Source: Lepus europaeus
Taxonomy: Eukaryota; Chordata; Mammalia; Lagomorpha; Leporidae
Assembly: GCF_033115175.1 (NCBI RefSeq)
Contig: NC_084835.1
Span: 97,680,448-97,744,447, forward strand
Length of the DNA: 64,000 nt
Direction: 5' to 3'
Of this stretch, positions 47,061 through 58,154 are shown in pieces. Below the pieces are notes generated by a model, which worked only from the letters and a program-made list of their open reading frames with translations, was not told the origin of the DNA and ran no database searches. Every line of letters begins with the position of its first letter. Position 1 is the first letter of the stretch. Both the position numbers and the translations under genes were made by a program.

Positions 47061-47411
47061 GCACACGCTCTAATTCAGCGAAGCAGGAACACCAACTTTA
47101 TACCTTTGCTGGGGCCTCTGCGGGGCTGTTGACAGGCCTGGGGAAGCAGCGCCACCTAGGGGAGGAGGTGTCCCCGGGCTCACCGAGGGCCAAGTGGACT
47201 CACCGTACGGTAAGCCTCCCGGTTTATGGAAATCCGTGACTTACCTTAGAAAAAACACTAGGATAGACACCGCAGAAATAAACCCACACATCTACAACTG
47301 ACTTATCTCTGACAAAGGTGCTGAAGCACTCTCTGGAAAAAGCTGTCTCCAAGAAACGGTGTTGGGAAAACTAGATTTACACATGCACAAGTCTGAAACT
47401 GGACCCCTACA

Positions 47412-47730
47412 TTTTTTTTAAGGTTTATTTATTTATTTTAGAGGCAGAGTTACAGACTCGGACAGAGAGGTCTTCCATCTGTTGGTTCACTCCCCAAATG
47501 GCTGCAATGGTCAGAGCTCAGCTAGTCCGGAGCCGGGAGCCAAGAGCTTATTCTGGGTCTCCCATGTGAGTGCAGGGGCCTGAGCACTTAGACCATCTTC
47601 CATTGATTTCCCAGACACAGTAGCAGTCAGCTGCATCAGAAGAGGAGCAGCCAGGACCCAAACCAGCGCCCATATGGGATGCTGGCGCTGCAGGTAGAGG
47701 CTTAACCTACTATGCCACGGTGCTGGCCCC
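47412..47730 (-). mobile_element. CSINE in L1 ORF2
   Basis: Full length. L1 sequence stops at GACCCCTACA and resumes at ATAGACCTCTGC. Confidence 0.92.
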
Positions 47731-48242
47731 ATAGACCTCTGCACTTTACCATACACAAAATCCAGGTCAGAATGGGTCAAAGATCTATGTGTGAGAGCTG
47801 AAATTACAAAACTGCTTGAGGAAAACGCATCAGACACTGGCATGGGCAACAATTTTTTAGTGAAGACCCCGAAAGCACAGGAAATAAAGGCAAAAATAGA
47901 CAAATGGGATTGTATTGAACTAAGGCGCTGTGAACAGCAAATGAAACAATCAACAGAATAAACAGACCATTGACAGAATGGGAGAAAAAACATGTAAAGC
48001 ATGCACTGGATAAAAGACTAATACCCATGGGGCCAGCGTCATGGCACAGCAGGTTAAGCTGTCACCTGCAACGCCAGCATCCCATATGAGCACCAGTTCA
48101 AGTCCCAGCGGCTCCACCTCTGGTTCAGCTCATTGCTAATGTGCCTGGGGAAGCAGCAGAAGATGGCCCCTCCCACCCACATGGGAGATGGAGTTCCTGG
48201 CTCCTGGCTTCAGCCTGGCCCAGCCCCAGATGTTGTAGCTAT

Positions 48243-48962
48243 TGCCAAACTACACCCCAAACTAGTTGGAGGTGTTGCTGTAGAACCCCCAAGCTGGGTC
48301 TGCTCATCCAACGTGCAAAAAGCCAATTGCTGACTTCAGGGTGGTGGAAGAAAGTAGGTATTTATTGCAAAGCACCGAGCAAGGAGCCAGGCAACAACTG
48401 CTTAATTTTGGGGCTCCCCATGAAATTAGGGGTGAAGGTTCTTACAGATTGAAATTGGGGCTGAGAGGTGGGTGATCAGCTCACGCCCAAGTTCCTGGTT
48501 GGCCAATGGAGCTTGTGACCTTCCTTTGATTGGTCAGTGATGCCATGCTCAGTGATGGCCAGGTGGGCTCCCGTAGGTCTGGGGGTTATGTGAGGTGGAA
48601 GAAGTTCCTGGTTGGCCAATGGAGCTTGTGACCTTCCTTTGATTGGTCAGTGATGCCATGCTCAGTGATGGCCAGGTGGGCTCCCGTAGGTCTGGGGGTT
48701 ATGTGAGGTGGAAGTTACGTTCTGCCTAGACCTGGAATTCCCCTACACAAACCACCCCAGGACAACACTGGCCATCAAGGTTCTTATCTATTGGAGAAAC
48801 AAATGACTCTTTGAGTCTGGTGGTTAGAACCTTGTAAAGCCAGCAGGATCACTCCCTTAAGTCATGAATTCCTTTTGATAAAGGGCGGGCCAGGACACCT
48901 TGGGCTAAGGGAGACAGACCAGAGGCTGGGTCCTGCGTTTATGTTACAGGGGTTAGGTTTCA
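48243..48962 (-). repeat. Solo ERV LTR inserted in a CSINE
   Basis: A 720-bp insertion splits a plus-strand CSINE. On the minus strand it begins TGAAACCTAACCCC and ends TGTAGTTTGGCA. AATAAA lies at 48361-48366 (minus), 118 nt from the 3' end. CCAAT boxes occur in the U3 part. The flanks TAGCTAT and TGGCCAT look like a diverged target duplication. No internal retroviral sequence is attached, so it is a solo LTR. Its U3 carries a perfect tandem duplication, listed separately. Confidence 0.75.
48489..48714. repeat. Perfect 113-bp tandem duplication in LTR U3
   Basis: Two copies, 48489-48601 and 48602-48714, appear identical base for base. Each contains a CCAAT box on the plus strand (GGCCAATGG) and one on the minus strand (GATTGGTC read on plus), as in duplicated retroviral enhancers. 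Confidence 0.92.
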
Positions 48963-49101
48963 TGGCCATTCGGGGAATGAACCAGCAGATGGAAGATTTT
49001 TCTCTCTCTGTCTTTCCCTCTCTCTGTAACTCTGCATTTCAAATAAATGAAACTTAAAAAAAATAAAAACAGCTCTCTGTGGTATCTCAAGATGGAGCTA
49101 C

Positions 49102-49577
49102 ATGGAGCTACAGAAAGACAAAAAGCCTAAGAAGTCAACCTGGAAGGTTAATTTGGATTTTAAGTATCCTATGGATGATAGAATGCTTGATTCAGGATTC
49201 TGGGAGAAATTAAAATCAATCAGAAAACTGGAAATTTCAGGAATGTTGTTCACATTGAACGCTTCAAGAATAAAATTACGGTTGTTTCTGAGAAACACTC
49301 TCTAAAAGGTATTTGAAACACCTTGTCAGGAAGTACCTCAGGAAGAACAACCTTCATGATACTGTGTGGTCGCATCAGGCGAGGAGACCTAGGAACTCCC
49401 TTACTTCCAGATCAGTCAAGGTAATAGGGATCAGAGTCTGAGGATTAGGCCACGCCTCCCCTGGAGGCTTCCCTTACTCATGAAGTACTCACAAGAAAGA
49501 AACATCCAGAAACAGATTTTTAGTTTATTGGTCAATTAAAAAATTGTATTCTTAAAAAAACAAAGAAAAAATAAATA
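49102..49577 (+). pseudogene. RPL22L1P: RPL22L1 processed pseudogene (retrocopy)
   Basis: An intronless copy of the mRNA for ribosomal protein eL22-like 1. From ATG at 49102 the frame reads MELQKDKKPKKSTWKVNLDF, close to the RPL22L1 start. A 15-bp deletion removes residues near 35-40, and a 1-bp deletion before the KTGN segment shifts the frame. The HIERFKNKI segment, diagnostic of RPL22L1 rather than RPL22, follows in another frame. Further indels disrupt the C-terminal half, and the acidic end SESED with TAG survives at 49446-49448. A short 3' UTR-like stretch ends in an A-rich tract (49553-49577). It sits in the 3' tail of a CSINE inside an L1, with AGCTCT near both ends as a possible target-site duplication. 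A 10-bp direct repeat precedes the start (49092-49111). It is not expected to be translated. Confidence 0.9.
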
Positions 49578-49688
49578 AGCTCTTTTAAGAAGATTAATAT
49601 CCAGAATATACAAGGAATTCAAAAAATTCAAAAACAAAACAAACAATCCAGTTAAGAAATGGGCAAATGTTCTGAACAAGCATTTTTC

Positions 49689-50029
49689 TTTTTTCTTTCT
49701 TTCTTTTTTTTTTTTTTTGGACAGGCAGAGTGGACAGTGAGAGAGACAGAGAGAAAGGTCTTCCTTTGCCATTGGTTCACCCTCCAATGGCTGCAGCGGC
49801 CTGCACACTGCGCTGATCCGAAGGCAGGAGCCAGGTGCTTATCCTGGTCTCCCATGGGGTGCAGGGCCCAAGGACTTGGGCCATCCTCCACTGCACTCCT
49901 GGGCCATAGCAGAGAGCTGGACTGGAAGAGGAGCAACTGGGACAGAATCCGGCGCCCCGACCAGGACTAGAACCCGGTGTGCCGGTGCTGCTAGGTGGAG
50001 GATTAGCCTGTTGAGCCGCGACGCCGGCC
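49689..50029 (-). mobile_element. CSINE with 16-bp target duplication
   Basis: TGAACAAGCATTTTTC at 49673-49688 and 50030-50045 without mismatch. GC-rich subtype. Recent. Confidence 0.96.
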
Positions 50030-50133
50030 TGAACAAGCATTTTTCAAAAGAAGAATTACAAATGGGCAAGAAACACATGAAAACAATGCTACCACTGGTC
50101 ACCAGGGAAATTCCAATCAAAACCACAATGAGA

Positions 50134-50440
50134 GGCCAGCGCCGTGGCTCACTTGGCTAATCCTCCACCTGTGGCGCTGGCACCCCAGGTTCTAGTCTGG
50201 TTGCTCCTCTTCCAGTCCAGCTCTCTGCTGTGGCCCAGGAGGGCAGTGGAGGATGGCCCAAGTGCTTGGGTTCCTGCATCTGCATGGGAGACCAGGAGGG
50301 AGCACCCGGCTCCCAGCTTTGGGTCGGCGCAGTGCGCCAGCTGTAGTGGCCATTAGGGGAATTAACCAATGGAAGGAAGACCTTTTTCTGTCTCTCTGTC
50401 ACTGTCTATAACTCTACTTATCAAAAAAAAAAAAAAAAAA
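50134..50440 (+). mobile_element. CSINE in L1, tail of A and AAC
   Basis: Full length. ACAATGAG precedes it and recurs after its tail, restoring the L1 reading AACCACAATGAG. Confidence 0.92.
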
Positions 50441-51261
50441 ACCAACAACAAAACAACACAATGAGGTATCATTTCACTCCAGCTAGAATGGCTATTATCA
50501 AAAAGTCATAAAATAACAAATGTTGGACAGGTTGTAGAGAAAAGGGAGCCCTAATACACCATTGTTGGGACTACAAATTAGTACATGCCATTATGGAAAG
50601 CAGTCTGGAGCTTTCTCAAAAACCTAAAAATAGGTCTAACATATGACCCAGTTATCCCACTTCCGGGACTATATCCAAAGGCAATGAAGCCAGCATATGA
50701 AAGCGATACTTGCACTCTGGTGTCTGTTACAGTCCAGTTCACAACAGCAGATATGGAATCGACCAGCAATGCACGACTGGATAAAGAAAATGTGGTGCAC
50801 ATACATGATGCGCTAGTACTCGGCCATAAAAAAAGAATGAAATCCTGGCCTTTGTAACAAATGGATGGAACTGAAGGTCGTTATGCTAGGTGAAATAAGT
50901 CACAGAAAGACAAATATCACATTTTCTCTCAAATGTTGAAGGCAAAAAAAAAATGTATTTCATATAATACATACTATTTATATATATTATATATGGTGAA
51001 ATATGTGGAACTGTGTTATTTGCTGCATATTTATAAATGTTGTTTTCACTGAGTTATACTTCTTATGTAATGATATACCCTTCTTTCCTCATTTAAAAAT
51101 GTAATCAGCTGATAGCTTTGTTATATTAAATATAGCTTTAAAAGTTTAGAAGTGTTAAAAAACAGAAAGACGTGAAAGGGAGAGTCATTGTTTATTTTAT
51201 AAAAAATATTTCTCATTTCTTAAGGCATTTCTTTAAAATGCATGCTCTTACCTACATTTAC

Positions 51262-51578
51262 TTTTTTTTTATTATTATTATTATTTTCATTTCATTTGAA
51301 AGGCACAGGATCAGAGAGGCAGAGAGAGGTCTTCCATCCACTTGTTCACTTCCCAAATGCTTGCAATAGCCAGGGCTGAGCCAGGCTGAAGCAAGGGGCC
51401 CAGAACCCCATCCACATCTTCCCCATGAGTGGCAGGAACCCAAACACTTGGGCCAACACCTGCTGCCTTTCAGACTATGCATCAGCAGGAAGCTGGATTG
51501 GAAGTGGAGTAGCAGCGACTCGGGACAGGCACTCTGTTATGAGATGTTGGCATCCCAAGTGTAACAAACGCCCATCCC
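51262..51578 (-). mobile_element. Older CSINE subtype
   Basis: (ATT)n tail, GGCAGAGAGAGGTCTTCC, then CACCTGCTGCCTTTCAGAC variant body and degraded head. Confidence 0.8.
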
Positions 51579-51829
51579 TTTTTCTGCCATGATACTTGCT
51601 GTGTAAAGTGAGCAAGACATGGTGTTACGGCCCATGCCTTGGTTTTGTATATTCTCTTGTCATTTAAATTTTCCTTAAAGTCACAGAAATGAAAACCTAG
51701 GCGTGTTTACAGGAGGAAGAACGGTCCTTCATTCCTCGTGTGTGTCCACCTGCGATGGAGGCCACTCATTGCCCATCAAGCCCCATTTATAGGCCAGCGG
51801 TTCGCAGCGCTGTATCTCCATCCTGATAC

Positions 51830-52420
51830 AGAACTCCACACGCCCAACTCCAGACGCACCTGCTCAGCTTCAGGTGGATGTCAGAACTGGACTGGTCTTC
51901 CCTCAACTCTGCAGCTTCTCTCTCGGTGGCTCAGAGAACAAGCCCAGGAATCATCCTGGACTCCTCTCTCTGCCAGCTCAGTCACTCACCATCAGATTTG
52001 ATTTGAGAGATTTCTCTCTCAAAGTCTATCTAGAATCTGACCACATCTCACTACCCGCACTGCAGGCTCCCAGATCCGAGACACCATGCATTTTCTGGCC
52101 TGTACTTCTGCAGTAGCATCTGAACTGGCCTCCCTGCTTCCCTCTCTGTTCTCTGCAATAGAGCATCCTCCGATGTGAGTCAGCGAGGAGTTCCCTCTAC
52201 TGAAAAGCCTGCAGGGCTCTGCACTGCACTGAGAATGTAAGGAGTCCAAGACCCTCCAGTGGCTGACAAGGCTCTACGTGCTGTGCACCCAGGGCGCCCT
52301 CTGATCAACTCCAACCACACTTCCAGCTCACTCTAGCCGTGCTGGCCTCTGTGCTGTTCCCTGAGCACACGGGCACTCAGTCCATGCTGAGTCCAAAGCT
52401 CAGGTCGAAAGTTCAGTGCC
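51830..52420 (+). mobile_element. L2 reverse-transcriptase-end fragment
   Basis: Phrases such as TATCTAGAATCTGACCACAT, TTCTGCAGTAGCATCTGAAC, CAAGGCTCTACGTGCTGTGC and CACTCTAGCCGTGCTGGCC follow the L2 ORF2 end order. In good copies the second encodes the DYCNSLL region. No coding frame survives. Confidence 0.75.
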
Positions 52421-52690
52421 GGTGTAACGGTCTTGAAAGGTGATGGGGACTCTACCCAAGACAGGATCTCCCTGAGATCGGGCTGTTTGGAAGCAGCTGG
52501 TCCTGTTGTCCTGTCTTTGCATGTGCCCGCTTATCTTTCTTCTTTTCTATCATGCATGGAGCAACACAAAGCCAAGCAGATGCGGTGGCCAGATCCGTGC
52601 TGACATCTAACAAACCCCTCTCCTTCATAAATTTCTCCATCTCAGGTGTTGTTACCCCAACAGAAGAAGGGCTGGGACAGTCGTGCACTC
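52420..52690 (+). repeat. MaLR-like LTR (MST/MLT1 type)
   Basis: The end segment, with TTCATAAATTTCTCCATCTCAG and a GTTGTTACCCCAACAGAA-like terminus, matches the 3' part of MaLR LTRs. The 5' part is poorly preserved. Confidence 0.5.
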
Positions 52691-53278
52691 TTGTTCCCTC
52701 CACCATGAGGCTATCTCTCCCCCTTCTGAGTGTTTTCTGAGATGTCAAGCACTCAGGTACACCCTGACCAACTACTCATCCCCAACAACCCATACTCAAT
52801 ATATTTTCTCAGCTCTCTTGAACTTGAAGTGGACTCACTGCAATGTGCCTTGGTTAAAAAAAGGTAGGGAGTCTTGATATCCCAGTTTATACCTGTTGTC
52901 CTAAGGTAACTGTCAATAGAGATCCCTTTCGCTTCTCAAGACTGACTTTGGACGATAAACTCCACTGTCATCCTAGGGGCAACCCATGGCTCATCTGGCA
53001 TTCTCCCCCTCCAGCAAGCCACTGGGTTGAAAGTACACGACCCGTAGTCACCCCATGTGTTCTGCTGGTCTGTGACACCAGGCAGCAGACACTTTTTCCC
53101 CTGCTTCTTCACCTTGTCTCTCCTGCAAACACATAATCACAGATGTGTGCATGGGCAGACACATACCCACAGACGCTTCCATGATAATCTGGGGATAGAA
53201 GAAGGTAAATTGTGTGACATCAGCAATTTGCTCTACTTCTGTATGATTTTGAACTTTATTCTATATTTTTTTCAAACA
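52691..53278. other. Unassigned sequence
   Basis: Nothing recognised. Confidence 0.5.
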
Positions 53279-53338
53279 TCATCCATCCATCCATCCATCC
53301 ATCCATCCATCCATCCATCCACCTACTCATCCATCCAC
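53279..53338. repeat. (ATCC)n microsatellite
   Basis: About eleven ATCC units, then imperfect units, beside the L2 antisense element. Confidence 0.95.
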
Positions 53339-53339
53339 T

Positions 53340-54185
53340 GATTCCCTCAACATTATTGTGCATATTCATGTGCTAGGCACAGTAAGTTTTTAGCTTCCAG
53401 TCTAATGAGAGCATCAGAGAATAAACAGACTACTTAGTGAATATAAACTCAGAAAGTTTCCTCACAGGGTGCTACAGTGGGGTGTCATGGGGAGAGGAAC
53501 TTAAGGTGAGCAGAGAACCTCACTATGGAGGGAGAGACTGAGACTTGAAGGATGAGCAGAGGATATAGCATTCCAGCCAGAGGACAGAGCTGCCACCAGC
53601 ATCCTGGAGCATGAGAGAACATGGCGTGCGAGTAGCCCAGAAAGAGTGACCTAGGCACTGGGAGCCGGAGGAGCTGAGTCTAGGTTGGAAAGAAGTGGGG
53701 GCCAGACCACCCAGGTATTAAGGGCTACCACGTGTAAGCTACAGCAGGTGAGGAGTTAGGGTATTAGGCAGGTGGTTTATGGCAAATGATAGTGAAGATT
53801 CTATGTGTTTCTAGAAGAGGCCCCTAGTAGCTCTTGGAGGCTGACTGAGGGGCAGGAACGGAGGCAGGAGCCTTCAAAGGCTACCCATGGTACTCCAGGC
53901 AGATTCTGCTGGCTTGGAGAGTGGTGGTGAAGGTGGAGGGGAGACAGATGGAGTGAGACTCCATCCTGGGAGAAGGGCTGATAGACGTGCTGGTGGCATG
54001 GATTTGAGAGCTGAGGGAGCGGGCAGAACTGAGGGAAGTGCCCAGGTTTCCAACTGGAGCTACTGGAATTGAGGAGAACCTGAAGGAGTTGGTCTCGTGG
54101 GCACAGTAACTGTTACTGTGTGGGGTCCACTGGAGACGACACAGCCTGTAAGAAAGGTCAAGGTGGCAGTCAGGTAGAGGCATGA
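53340..54185 (-). mobile_element. L2 3' half (antisense)
   Basis: Starts with the antisense L2 terminus (GTGCTAGGCACAG, TTTTAGCTTCCAGTCTAATG), then TTGAAGGATGAGCAGAGGAT, GCATTCCAGCCAGAGGACAG and GTTGGTCTCGTGGGC in order. Opposite in orientation to the L2 at 51.8 kb and a separate copy. Right end approximate. Confidence 0.65.
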
Positions 54186-54261
54186 GAGCTAGAGGAGAGA
54201 GCAGTCCTGGGACGCTCAGGTGAAGACGTGGAGTCAGGGACTGGGGAGAAAGCAGTTCTCA

Positions 54262-54466
54262 CTGGGAAGCAGCAGGTTCCCAGGGCTTGGATCCCTGCAC
54301 CCACAAGGGAGACCTGGAGGGAGTGCCAGGCTCCTGGCTTTGGGCTGGCCCAATTCCGGCTGTTGTGGGCATTTGAGATGTGAACTGGCAGATGCAAAAT
54401 CCTCTCTCTCTCCCTCTTTCTCTTTGCTTTTCAGATAAGGTGAAAATAAACAATAAAACATTTTAA
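54262..54466 (+). mobile_element. 5'-truncated CSINE
   Basis: Starts at GAAGCAGCAGGTTCCCAGGG. Body and CT-rich run are clear, and the tail is diverged. Confidence 0.8.
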
Positions 54467-55226
54467 AAAGGAATGCATGAATTAGGACTTGTCAAAGAAA
54501 ATATCCCTAATCTTTTATCAAGAAATTGCAAATACTCATCAATGAATAAAATGAGTACATTATAAGATGAACTACAGCTACAGATTAAGACTCAGAATCG
54601 TAAAGATGTCAATTTTCCCCCCAAAAATCCAAAATTTGTAAATTCAGTTTAATTTAAGTGAAAATCCCTACGGATCTTTCATGAAGTTAACAACTGGCAG
54701 CAGGGACTTGCCTTAGTAGGTTATCCAGGCTTAACACAGTCAAACAGAACAGGGCAAGTTCTGGGAGTTCTCAAGGGAGAAAAAGAATAAAACACGGACT
54801 CTAAGACAGGAAGGCAGGCAGGCTGAAGGCCAGAAGCCAGCGGGGTTGATGCCTGGATGCTCCACGAGGCTACGAACTGCCGCCGTGGGCTACTTCCGCA
54901 GGAAGCCACAACGTCTGGGGGCTATAGTCAGCGGCGAGGGAGTTTTGACCTTAAGGTTCAAAGGCAATGGCATTTCTACCGTAAATAAATCCATGAGGTG
55001 ACCAAATGAAGTAATTATCATCTGATACAAACAGAGTAGTCTTTGGTGTTTTGGCACAGAGCTGAGAGCTCCTTGACCAACCAGATGCTAAAGTTTCTGA
55101 AAATCAAGACATGATCCAATGTTAGAAAAAAAAAAAAACAAAAAAAACAAACCAAAGGTAGACAGGGGCAGAGGTAATACAGCCTGGAGACAGAAGTTAA
55201 AGCTGGTGGCAGGCAGTACAGCTGAT
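54467..55226. other. Unassigned sequence
   Basis: AT-rich at left. Nothing recognised. Confidence 0.5.
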
Positions 55227-55241
55227 GAGACTGAAACTCAA

Positions 55242-55449
55242 TGGCCGGCGCCGTGGCTTAACAGGCTAATCCTCCACCTTGCGGCGTCTGCACACCATGG
55301 GAGACCAGGAGAAGCACCTGGCTCCTGCCTTCGGATCAGCATGATGCGCCGGCCGCAGCGGCCATTGGAGGGTGAGCCAACGGCAAAAAGGAAGACCTTT
55401 CTCTCTGTCTCTCTCACTATCCACTCTGTCAAAAAAAAAAAAAAAAAAA
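55242..55449 (+). mobile_element. CSINE with internal deletion and intact target duplication
   Basis: Only 208 bp. After GGCGTCTGCACACC the sequence jumps to ATGGGAGACCAGG, losing about 130 bp that include the B-box-like site. GAGACTGAAACTCAA flanks it at 55227-55241 and 55450-55464. Confidence 0.95.
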
Positions 55450-55775
55450 GAGACTGAAACTCAAAAAAATAGTTCAAGATTCTGCAAAGGAGGGGGAGAA
55501 CTGGTCTGTGGGTAGCACTGGTAGCAACGGCGCCAGACCCACCTCTGGACCCTGAGACCTGCAGGGAAGAGGGAAAAAGAGCTTCTCCAGGAGGGACCCT
55601 TAGGACCCCCATGCTAATGAGGAGCTTGCCCTCTACAGAATAAGAATGGTCACATTTCCATTACCTGGTCCCGTTCATCTGGCCTTCCCAACTGCTCTCT
55701 CATGTCTCAATACGGGTTTATAGTCACAGCAGGAGAATGTGGAAGACTAAATACTTTTATATTTAAAAAAAGCAT

Positions 55776-56096
55776 GGGGCCAGTGCTGTGGCAGAGAAGG
55801 TAAAGCCGCCACTTGCAATACCAGCATCCTATATGGGCGCCGGTTTGAGTGCCGGCTGTCCCATTTCTGATCCAGCTCTCTGCTAAGGCCTGGGAAAGCA
55901 GTAGAAGACGGCCCAAGTCCTTGGGCCCATGCACCTGCGTGGGAGATCCAGAAGAAGCTCCTGGCTCCTGGCTTTGGATGGTCACAGCTCTGGTCATTGT
56001 GGCCATCTGGGGAGGGAACCAGAGGATGGAAGACCTCTCTCTCTCTCTCTACCTCTCTGTAACTGTCTTTCAAATAAATAAATCTTAAAAAAAAAA
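55776..56096 (+). mobile_element. CSINE
   Basis: Full length from GGGGCCAGTGCTGTGGCAG to an AATAAA-A tail. Confidence 0.93.
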
Positions 56097-56846
56097 TGTG
56101 TGTATACCCTCCCCTCCGCTGTATGCACATAAACACAGACGGGAAGTGACGTGAGAAACCAATGGGTAGATTAGATGTTAGAACAGAATTTCCCAACAGC
56201 AGTGCCCTTGACATTTCGCCCAGTTAGTTTTTTGTTGCGAGGGCTGTCCTGTGCACCAGGGGATGTTTGGTAATGTCCGTGCCCTTTGCCCACTGGAAGC
56301 CAGCATCACCCCTCCCGACCCACGATAACCAAACATGTCTCCAAATACTGCCAATGTTCCCTGGGGAGAGACCTGTGCCCTGCTGGAGACTTTCAGGTTA
56401 GAGGTGTCCTATGGAAAAGCAGTGAGCATAGTAAGTGATTAAATACACTGGGGAGGCTAAAGGCAGGGGGGTGAAATCCAGGCAAAATTCTGGTCTGGGG
56501 CATTCAGGGGGGCTTCCCAACATTGCAGCATAAGCCCGGTGATCTATATGGGTGGCCTCCTACTGTCTCAGTGTGGCAGGCATTAAGGGTGATGTTCCTT
56601 TCTGACTGCTGGGAGCACCTAACAGTGGGTAACAAGGGGTGTCACATGCCTTTGTCTGAGACATAACCTAGCCTTTTATAGGGCCCAAATTTTCTAGGTA
56701 AAATAAGGTCCCTAATGTGAGCATCAATCCTCCCTGGAGAGCCCGTGCTCACACTGGGGTGTATATAAAGAGTCAGGGTGCATAATCAGCACTGCCTTGC
56801 CTAGGGAAACAACATGACCTCATTTATCAACACCAAGATCAATCTC
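56097..56846. other. Unassigned sequence
   Basis: Contains CCAGCATCACCCCTCCC and CTCCAAATACTGCCAATG, which may be an old repeat I cannot name. No exon. Confidence 0.45.
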
Positions 56847-56853
56847 AGTAATT

Positions 56854-56909
56854 TTTTTTTTTAAGATTCATTTATTTATTTGAAAGACAGAGTTACACAG
56901 AGGGAGGAG

Positions 56910-56945
<36 letters not shown>

Positions 56946-57203
56946 TTTCCATCCAGTGGTTCACTCCCCAATTGGCTGCAATGGCCATAGCTGTGCCAAT
57001 CCGAAGCCAGGAGCCAGGAGTTTCCTCTGGGTCTCCCATGTGGGTGCAGGGGCCCAAAGACTTGGGCCATCTTCTATTGCTTTCCCAGGCCAAAGCAGAG
57101 AGCTGGATCAGAAGTGGAGCAGCCGGGTCTCAAACAGGTGCCCATATGAGATGCCCGCACTTTAGGCCAGGGTGTTAACCCGCTCCGCCACAGCGCCAGC
57201 CCG
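56854..57203 (-). mobile_element. CSINE with 7-bp target duplication
   Basis: Full length. AGTAATT at 56847-56853 and 57204-57210. Confidence 0.92.
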
Positions 57204-57289
57204 AGTAATTCTGTTCTTTGGACATTTAGCTTAGAATGAATTATGAAAAAATACTCAGCACACAAAACATTTAAAAAATAACAGAAGAT

Positions 57290-58130
57290 AGCTCAGTGAC
57301 AACAATAAGAACACCAAAAACCAAGTTGATTAAAAAATGGGCAAAGGATGTGACAGACATTTCTCCAAAGAGTTCCAAGTGCTCAATAAGTGCACGAAAA
57401 GATGCTTGACAACGCTAACCATTAGGGAGATGAGATCCGAACTACAATCTGGCATCTTTTCTGTACCTGTTAGGTACTAGAAAACTAGGTATTAGGAAAC
57501 TAGCAAGTGTGGTGAGGAAGTGGAAAAATTGGCGCCCTTGTGCACTATTGGTGGAAATGCAAAATGATGCTGCCCCGACATAACTGTTTTTTCCTCAAAA
57601 AAATAAACACAGGATAACCAGATGGCCCAGCAACTCCACTTCGGGCACAGCTCAGAGACCTGAACGCAGGGACCTGCAGAGACTTCTGTACACCCACATT
57701 CTCAGCAGTGTTATTTGCAAGAGCCAAAAGGCGGAAGCAAGCCCAGTGCTCACTGGCAGATGAAGGCCTAAGAAGATGTGGGAACACATACGATGGCATG
57801 TGCTCTCTGGTAAAGAAGGAAATTCTGACCTAGACGACCCATGGATGAACCACAAAGACATCGTGCTAGGTGAGCTAAGCCAGTCACGACAGCACAAACT
57901 GAAGGCTTCCACTGACAGGCAGTCCCTGGAACTGTCCAGTTCGTAGACAGACAGCAGGGACTGGGGGAAGGGGGAATGAGCAGCTACCATCTCACAGATG
58001 AACGCAGTTCTGGAAACAGAGGGTGATGGTTGCAGAAGGGCACTTGATGCCACTAAACTGTAGGCTTAGGAAAGGTTAAAATGATCAAGTTTATGTGATG
58101 TGACTTTTACCACAGTTGAAAAAAACTGTA
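57290..58130 (+). mobile_element. L1M ORF2 end and 3' UTR, convergent with ACAA2
   Basis: ATGGGCAAAGGATGTGACAG, GTGCACTATTGGTGGAAATG and TTATTTGCAAGAGCC are L1 ORF2/3' UTR landmarks in order. It ends near GTGACTTTTACCACAGTTG with an A-run at about 58121-58127, roughly 50 bp beyond the ACAA2 poly(A) hexamer, on the opposite strand. Confidence 0.82.
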
Positions 58131-58154
58131 ACTATAATTAATGACACAAAAAAA

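Larger units (their letters stand above)
48029..49070 (+). mobile_element. CSINE in L1, split by an LTR
   Basis: The head and body lie at 48029-48242, and the rest with its tail at 48963-49070. The tail is joined to the RPL22L1 retrocopy. The flanks AAAAGACTAATACCCA (before) and AAGAAGATTAATATCCA (after 49577) look like its target duplication, so the retrocopy came later. Confidence 0.88.
47230..51170 (+). mobile_element. L1 (LINE-1) ORF2 end and 3' UTR, interrupted
   Basis: Plus-strand L1 sequence resumes in order at 47230-47411, 47731-48028, 49585-49688, 50046-50133 and 50441-51170. Recognisable segments include the ORF2 end (near AAACCCACACATCTACAACTG), the stretch around AAAACCACAATGAG, the GATAAAGAAAATGTGG segment near 50780, and an AT-rich 3' UTR. 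Insertions between the pieces are CSINEs, an LTR and an RPL22L1 retrocopy. It is 5'-truncated and has no intact ORF. Confidence 0.88.
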
